A stretch of 8,312 nt of DNA from an uncultured Dialister sp. (lineage in GTDB: Bacteria; Bacillota; Negativicutes; Veillonellales; Dialisteraceae), in NCBI GenBank assembly GCA_900314595.1, contig OMVW01000055.1, forward strand, positions 1-8,312, given 5' to 3'. Below, in pieces: positions 5,009 to 8,312 of the stretch. How positions within the stretch are numbered: position 1 is the stretch's first letter; every line of letters begins with the position of its first letter. A model generated the notes under the pieces. It did no database searches. It saw nothing but the letters and a program-made list of their open reading frames with translations, and was not told the origin of the DNA. The position numbers were made by a program, and so were the translations under genes.

Positions 5009-5048
5009 GGATAACTATGTTATCCGGCCCCGGAGATGGGGCTTTTTT
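5009..5048 (+). terminator. leader hairpin and intrinsic terminator between promoter and first gene (possible attenuator)
   Basis: GGATAAC-TAT-GTTATCC (5009-5025) is a perfect 7-bp hairpin right at the predicted transcript start. It is followed by GCCCC-GGAGAT-GGGGC (5027-5042) and six T (5043-5048), a standard intrinsic terminator. Both lie after the promoter and before the ORF at 5103, so they would stop most transcripts unless read through. A further GCCTG/CAGGC pairing at about 5052-5076 contains CCGGG, which could compete for CCCGG in the terminator stem. That alternative is weak and inferred. I do not recognise a known riboswitch. Confidence 0.65.
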
Positions 5049-5102
5049 GTTGCCTGTCTTTCCCCCGGGAGCAGGCAGGATTATATAAACAGGGGTGTTT
5101 TC

Positions 5103-6497
5103 ATGAAAAATTTCGACGTTATTATTATAGGTGCCGGTCCGGCAGGGATTTTTACCGCCCTGGAGCTGGCGGATACGGGAATGAATATCCTGATCCTTGA
5201 AAAGGGGCTGGATATCCGCGAAAGAATCGCATTGAACAGGGACCGCAAGGCTCCTCTGAAGGACCGGCGGGCAAATATTGTCTCCGGCTGGGGCGGGGCG
5301 GGCGCTTTTTCTGATGGAAAACTGACGCTTACCACGGACTATGGCGGAAATCTGGACGATTATATGAATAAGGGTGAACTTTCCCGCCTGATTTCCTATG
5401 TGGATGAAGTGTACTGCCGGTTCGGCGGTGAAGGACGCAAGGTGTACGGCGATGAACATCTGGAGGAAATCCACGAATTGAAACGGAAGGCAGCGGCTGC
5501 CGACCTTGCCTATATTCCGGCCCGCATCCGCCATCTGGGGACCGACGTGAATGGAGAAATCCTTTCGAATATGAGGGATTCCTTCCCGTCCAATGTGACC
5601 GTTATTTCCAGGTGTCCCGTAGACCACATTCTTATTAAGGACGGACAGGTGGAAGGAGTCGAGGCAGGCGGAGAGACCTATTTCTGCAAATACCTCGTGG
5701 CGGCTCCCGGAAGGGACGGGGCGGAATGGTTCAGCGGGGAAGCGGAAAAAATCGGCCTTCGCACCGCATCGAATGCCGTAGATATCGGGGTCCGTGTGGA
5801 GTCTCCGGCGGAAGTGTACGAGCCAATCACCCGCATCGCTTATGAGTCGAAGCTTGTGTATTTCTCCAAATTTTTCGATGACAGAGTGCGCACTTTCTGC
5901 ATGAATCCCTATGGATTTGTGGTGACGGAAAATAATAACGGACTGATGACGGTGAATGGTCACTCCTATGCCCATAAAAAGAGTGACAATACGAATTTTG
6001 CTATCCTTGTTTCCAAGCAGTTTACCGAGCCTTTCCACGAACCTATCGAATACGGGAAATATATAGCCTCCCTGGCCAATATGCTTGGCGGCGGACCCAT
6101 CGTGCAGCGCCTGGGGGACCTCAGGGATGGCAGGCGGTCCACGGCGGAACGCATCCGGAGAGGACTCGTCCACCCCACTATGCCAAGCGCCACACCGGGA
6201 GATTTATCTTTGGTCTTGCCATATCGCTTCTTAAAGGATATTATGGAGATGTTCGAAGCGCTGGACAAAGTTGCGCCGGGAGCCAATTCGCGCCACACCC
6301 TTCTGTACGGGGTGGAAGTGAAATTTTACTCTTCGAGAATTGAACTTTCGAACCAGCTGGAAACGAAGATTCCAAACTTCTTCGCCATTGGTGATGGAGC
6401 CGGCATCACCAGGGGCCTTGCCCAGGCCTCAGCTGCCGGTGTAGTGGTGGGCCGCGAAATCTGCGCCCGCATTGGGAAACCGAAGGGAGAAATTTAA
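5103..6497 (+). CDS. FAD-dependent dehydrogenase, COG2509 type
   Basis: A 464-residue flavoprotein. The N-terminus is a Rossmann dinucleotide fold with GAGPAG (residues 10-15) and the ribose-binding Glu33 (ILEKG). SGWGGAGAFSDGKL (61-74) is the signature stretch of uncharacterised COG2509 proteins. The C-terminal FAD-binding motif FFAIGDGAGITRG (426-438) and AQASAAGVVVGREI close the fold. The substrate is unknown. The protein is probably cytoplasmic, with no signal peptide or membrane helix. As I recall, many relatives carry a paired-cysteine segment just before the GWGGAG motif. Here residues 40-60 have no cysteine. AGGGGTG (5091-5097) precedes ATG by 5 bases. Its TAA is followed at once by the purB ATG, indicating translational coupling. 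Family placement is firm and function is not. Confidence 0.88.
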   Translation: MKNFDVIIIGAGPAGIFTALELADTGMNILILEKGLDIRERIALNRDRKAPLKDRRANIVSGWGGAGAFSDGKLTLTTDYGGNLDDYMNKGELSRLISYVDEVYCRFGGEGRKVYGDEHLEEIHELKRKAAAADLAYIPARIRHLGTDVNGEILSNMRDSFPSNVTVISRCPVDHILIKDGQVEGVEAGGETYFCKYLVAAPGRDGAEWFSGEAEKIGLRTASNAVDIGVRVESPAEVYEPITRIAYESKLVYFSKFFDDRVRTFCMNPYGFVVTENNNGLMTVNGHSYAHKKSDNTNFAILVSKQFTEPFHEPIEYGKYIASLANMLGGGPIVQRLGDLRDGRRSTAERIRRGLVHPTMPSATPGDLSLVLPYRFLKDIMEMFEALDKVAPGANSRHTLLYGVEVKFYSSRIELSNQLETKIPNFFAIGDGAGITRGLAQASAAGVVVGREICARIGKPKGEI

Positions 6498-7790
6498 ATG
6501 ATACCAAGGTACACACGCCCTGTGATGGGTAAAATCTGGGAAGAAAGAAATGAATGGCAGACCATGCTCGATGTGGAAATCGCAGCCTGCGAAGCCAATG
6601 CAGAACTGGGCCGCATTCCAAAGGAAGCAGTAGAAGTCATTAAAGCCAAAGCAGACTTTGACGTAGACCGGATTCATGAAATCGATGCAGTCATCAACCA
6701 TGATATAATTGCCTTCCTCACCAATGTAGGTGAACACGTAGGCGACGAAGCCAAGTACATCCACATGGGTCTCACTTCCACCGACGTGAAGGATACAGGC
6801 CTGAACGTCCAGATCAAACAGGCAAGCGCAGTCCTCCTGGACGACCTCCAGAAACTGGCAGACGTACTGAAGAGAAGAGCTGTAGAATTCAAGTACACCC
6901 CCACCATCGGCAGAACCCACGGCGTTCATGCAGAACCCACCACCTTCGGCCTGAAACTCCTCCTCTGGTATTCTGAAACCCTTAGAAATATCGACAGAAT
7001 GAAACGGGCAGCTGAAGAAATGGCAGTAGGCAAACTTTCCGGCGCTGTAGGCACCTATGCGGATATCGACCCCTATGTAGAAGAATACGTCTGCAAGAAA
7101 ATGGGTCTCACCCCGGAAATCGTAGCTACCCAGGTCGTTCAGCGTGACCACCATGCCGAATATATCGCAACCCTGGGCGTCATTGCAGGCACCCTCTCCC
7201 AGATGGCCCTCGAAGTCCGCCACCTCCAGAGAACGGAAGTGAGAGAAGCGGAAGAATATTTCAGCCCGAAACAGAAAGGCTCCTCCGCTATGCCTCACAA
7301 GAGAAACCCCGTCAAATCCGAAAGAATCTGCGGCATGGCCAGAGTCATCCAGGGCTATTCCCTCCCGGCCTTCGAAGATATCCCGCTGTGGCATGAAAGA
7401 GATATTTCCCACTCCTCTGTAGAAAGAGTCATCATCCCGGACGCAACGATTGCCCTGGACTATATCCTTGACCAGACAACCGCCCTCATCGATAAACTCC
7501 TCGTTTATCCGGAAAAAATGCTGGCAGACCTCAACCTCACCGGCGGACTCATCTACAGCCCGCGTGTGCTGCTCGCCCTCGTAGCCAAAGGTGCCTACAG
7601 AGATACCGCTTACCGCTGGGTACAGAGAAACGCCATGAAACGCTGGCTCCAGGGAGAAGACTTCTACGAAAACCTCTGCAAAGACGAAGATGTCAGAAAG
7701 TACCTCACCCCTGAAGAAATCAAGGCATGCTTCGACTACAAACCCATGCTCGTCCATGTGGATGAAATCTTTGCCAGATTTGGGCTGTGA
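6498..7790 (+). CDS. purB: adenylosuccinate lyase
   Basis: A 430-residue member of the fumarase/aspartase superfamily that releases fumarate from SAICAR and from adenylosuccinate, two steps of purine and AMP synthesis, as a cytoplasmic homotetramer. The signature GSSAMPHKRNP is at 261-271. His68 (NHD), His141 (GRTHG), Ser263, Lys268 and Glu275 fall at the residue numbers I recall for the B. subtilis and T. maritima enzymes, and the length matches (about 431). ATG directly follows the TAA of the flavoprotein gene. AGGGAGA (6484-6490), inside that gene's end, is the ribosome binding site. Codon choice (many AGA, CTC, ACC, GTA) differs from the preceding gene and looks adapted for high expression. 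No other purine gene is in the window. Confidence 0.97.
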   Translation: MIPRYTRPVMGKIWEERNEWQTMLDVEIAACEANAELGRIPKEAVEVIKAKADFDVDRIHEIDAVINHDIIAFLTNVGEHVGDEAKYIHMGLTSTDVKDTGLNVQIKQASAVLLDDLQKLADVLKRRAVEFKYTPTIGRTHGVHAEPTTFGLKLLLWYSETLRNIDRMKRAAEEMAVGKLSGAVGTYADIDPYVEEYVCKKMGLTPEIVATQVVQRDHHAEYIATLGVIAGTLSQMALEVRHLQRTEVREAEEYFSPKQKGSSAMPHKRNPVKSERICGMARVIQGYSLPAFEDIPLWHERDISHSSVERVIIPDATIALDYILDQTTALIDKLLVYPEKMLADLNLTGGLIYSPRVLLALVAKGAYRDTAYRWVQRNAMKRWLQGEDFYENLCKDEDVRKYLTPEEIKACFDYKPMLVHVDEIFARFGL

Positions 7791-7794
7791 GTCG

Positions 7795-7815
7795 TTAGAA
7801 ATTAGAAATTAGAAA
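7795..7815 (+). repeat. three tandem TTAGAAA units after purB
   Basis: TTAGAAA occurs three times in a row between the purB stop and its terminator. The DtxR-family gene has a looser TTAG-rich run in the same place (3519-3550). Replication slippage would explain variation in number. Confidence 0.8.
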
Positions 7816-7816
7816 T

Positions 7817-7854
7817 AAAAGCCTTCCGGTTCATAAGAGCCGGGAGGCTTTTTT
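7817..7854 (+). terminator. intrinsic terminator of the FAD dehydrogenase-purB operon
   Basis: AAAAGCCTTCCGGTT pairs with AGCCGGGAGGCTTTT (15 bp, two G-U) around a 6-base loop, and ends in a run of six T. It is a strong terminator. Confidence 0.92.
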
Positions 7855-7857
7855 GGA

Positions 7858-8105
7858 GTGAAAGTGGTAAGTGGGAAGTGATAAGTGGTAAGTGAAGGTG
7901 GCCGCTTCAAATTATGAAAGCGGCCAAATATATATGGGGCCTCTGGCCCGCACTTGAGCTGAAGATGGTTTCAGACAGGCGGTGACTCTCTACTTTCGGC
8001 TTGTACCTGTATTCCCGGCCGTGCGCGTACCTGCTGCCTCGCACGAGCGGGCATGTGTATTCCCGGCCGCGCGCGTGGAGCGGATGAATGCGCAGCGCTC
8101 TCCTT
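7858..8105 (+). repeat. module I intergenic repeat, copy C (shorter by 91 bases)
   Basis: Like copy B it starts right after a terminator with AAGTGG/TAAGTG units (7860-7896). A hairpin GGCCGCTT/AAGCGGCC (7900-7907 with 7918-7925) sits where copy B has GCGGCC/GGCCGC. Then come ATATATGGGGC, CCCGCACTTG and the two TATTCCCGGCC boxes at 8010-8020 and 8058-8068, again 48 bases apart. The segment between the two GGCC of copy B (3674-3677 and 3765-3768), which holds the G-run tract and two hairpins, is absent as if lost by recombination between GGCC repeats. Confidence 0.85.
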
Positions 8106-8113
8106 TGGAAGAC

Positions 8114-8230
8114 AAAAATCTGACAATGATGGAATTATCTCATTTTCGACTTGCAGCGGTAGAATAACCCCCTGCTCGCTTCGCTCGCCGCCCCCCAGAC
8201 TCGGGGGGCCTGGACGTTTCGACATATATG
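8114..8230 (+). repeat. module II repeat, copy 4
   Basis: CAAAAATCTGA, TTTCGAC, ATAACCCCCTGCTCGCT-T-CGCTCGCC, the hairpin GCCCCCC-AGACTC-GGGGGGC and a second TTTCGAC near 8216. It follows module I copy C, repeating the order seen after the DtxR-family gene. Confidence 0.78.
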
Positions 8231-8312
8231 GGCATTTCAAACTCGCCTGAGCAAAATCCCCATAAATAATCGGCGGCCATCAGGCCGCTACCTTCCCGCA
8301 CCCCGCACCCCG
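8231..8312 (+). repeat. module III repeat, partial unit cut by window end
   Basis: AATCCCCATAAA precedes the perfect hairpin GCGGCC-ATCA-GGCCGC (8273-8288), then ACCTTCCCG and CCCGCAC units that here have a period of 7, not 9. The stem sequence differs from the other copies but the ATCA loop is the same. Confidence 0.75.

Noticed and set aside
4959..6173. 404-residue open frame antisense to the FAD dehydrogenase
   Set aside because: The plus strand shows clear flavoprotein motifs. The antisense product resembles no family.
6429..7757. 442-residue open frame antisense to purB
   Set aside because: It is a shadow of a strongly biased gene, with no ribosome binding site and cysteine/phenylalanine-rich low-quality sequence.

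Overview
The window reads as a piece of a bacterial chromosome, most likely from an anaerobic Bacillota. My impression, not tested by any search, is Negativicutes, for example a Dialister-like organism. The reasons are strong AG-rich ribosome binding sites, near-consensus sigma-A promoters, intrinsic terminators with T-runs, a Bacillus-type adenylosuccinate lyase (430 aa, with catalytic residues at the same numbers as I recall for the B. subtilis/T. maritima enzymes) and a SloR/ScaR-type DtxR regulator. All confident genes lie on the + strand, and the spaces between them are unusually long and full of repeats.

Layout. Bases 1-102 are the 3' end of a group II intron (domains V and VI; class IIC-like because the catalytic triad is CGC). 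Bases 186-276 can fold into a compact multi-helix structure of unknown identity. Bases 330-590 hold an inverted copy of a long intergenic repeat (module I). Then come a small unknown basic protein (711-950) and a DEDDh 3'-5' exonuclease (959-1486), 8 bases apart and probably one operon. A 333-base gap of degenerate ATTAACC/TTATCC repeats leads to a type I RNase H with an N-terminal viroplasmin-like domain (1820-2563) and its terminator. A very AT-rich gap with palindromes and a near-consensus promoter precedes a manganese/iron-type DtxR-family repressor (2868-3512) and its terminator.

Bases 3513-5102 contain no credible gene. They form a mosaic of three repeat modules: module I (multi-hairpin, about 330 bp), module II (C-rich/G-rich hairpin, about 130 bp, three copies here of which one is inverted) and module III (a hairpin with an invariant ATCA loop, then five 9-nt CCCGAxxxx units, then a TATAG/CTATA hairpin, repeated with a period of about 122 bp). 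The same I-II-III order starts again after purB at 7858 and runs off the end of the window. The module III hairpins have different stem sequences that stay complementary around the same loop, which suggests that the folded form is selected.

A strong promoter (4972-5000) and an intrinsic terminator inside the leader (5027-5048) precede a two-gene operon: a COG2509-type FAD-dependent dehydrogenase (5103-6497) and purB, adenylosuccinate lyase (6498-7790), which abut as stop-start TAA-ATG. A strong terminator follows purB. The genes do not form one obvious pathway: nucleic acid housekeeping (exonuclease, RNase H), metal-responsive regulation, and purine synthesis coupled to a flavoprotein. The most unusual content is the intergenic repeat system.
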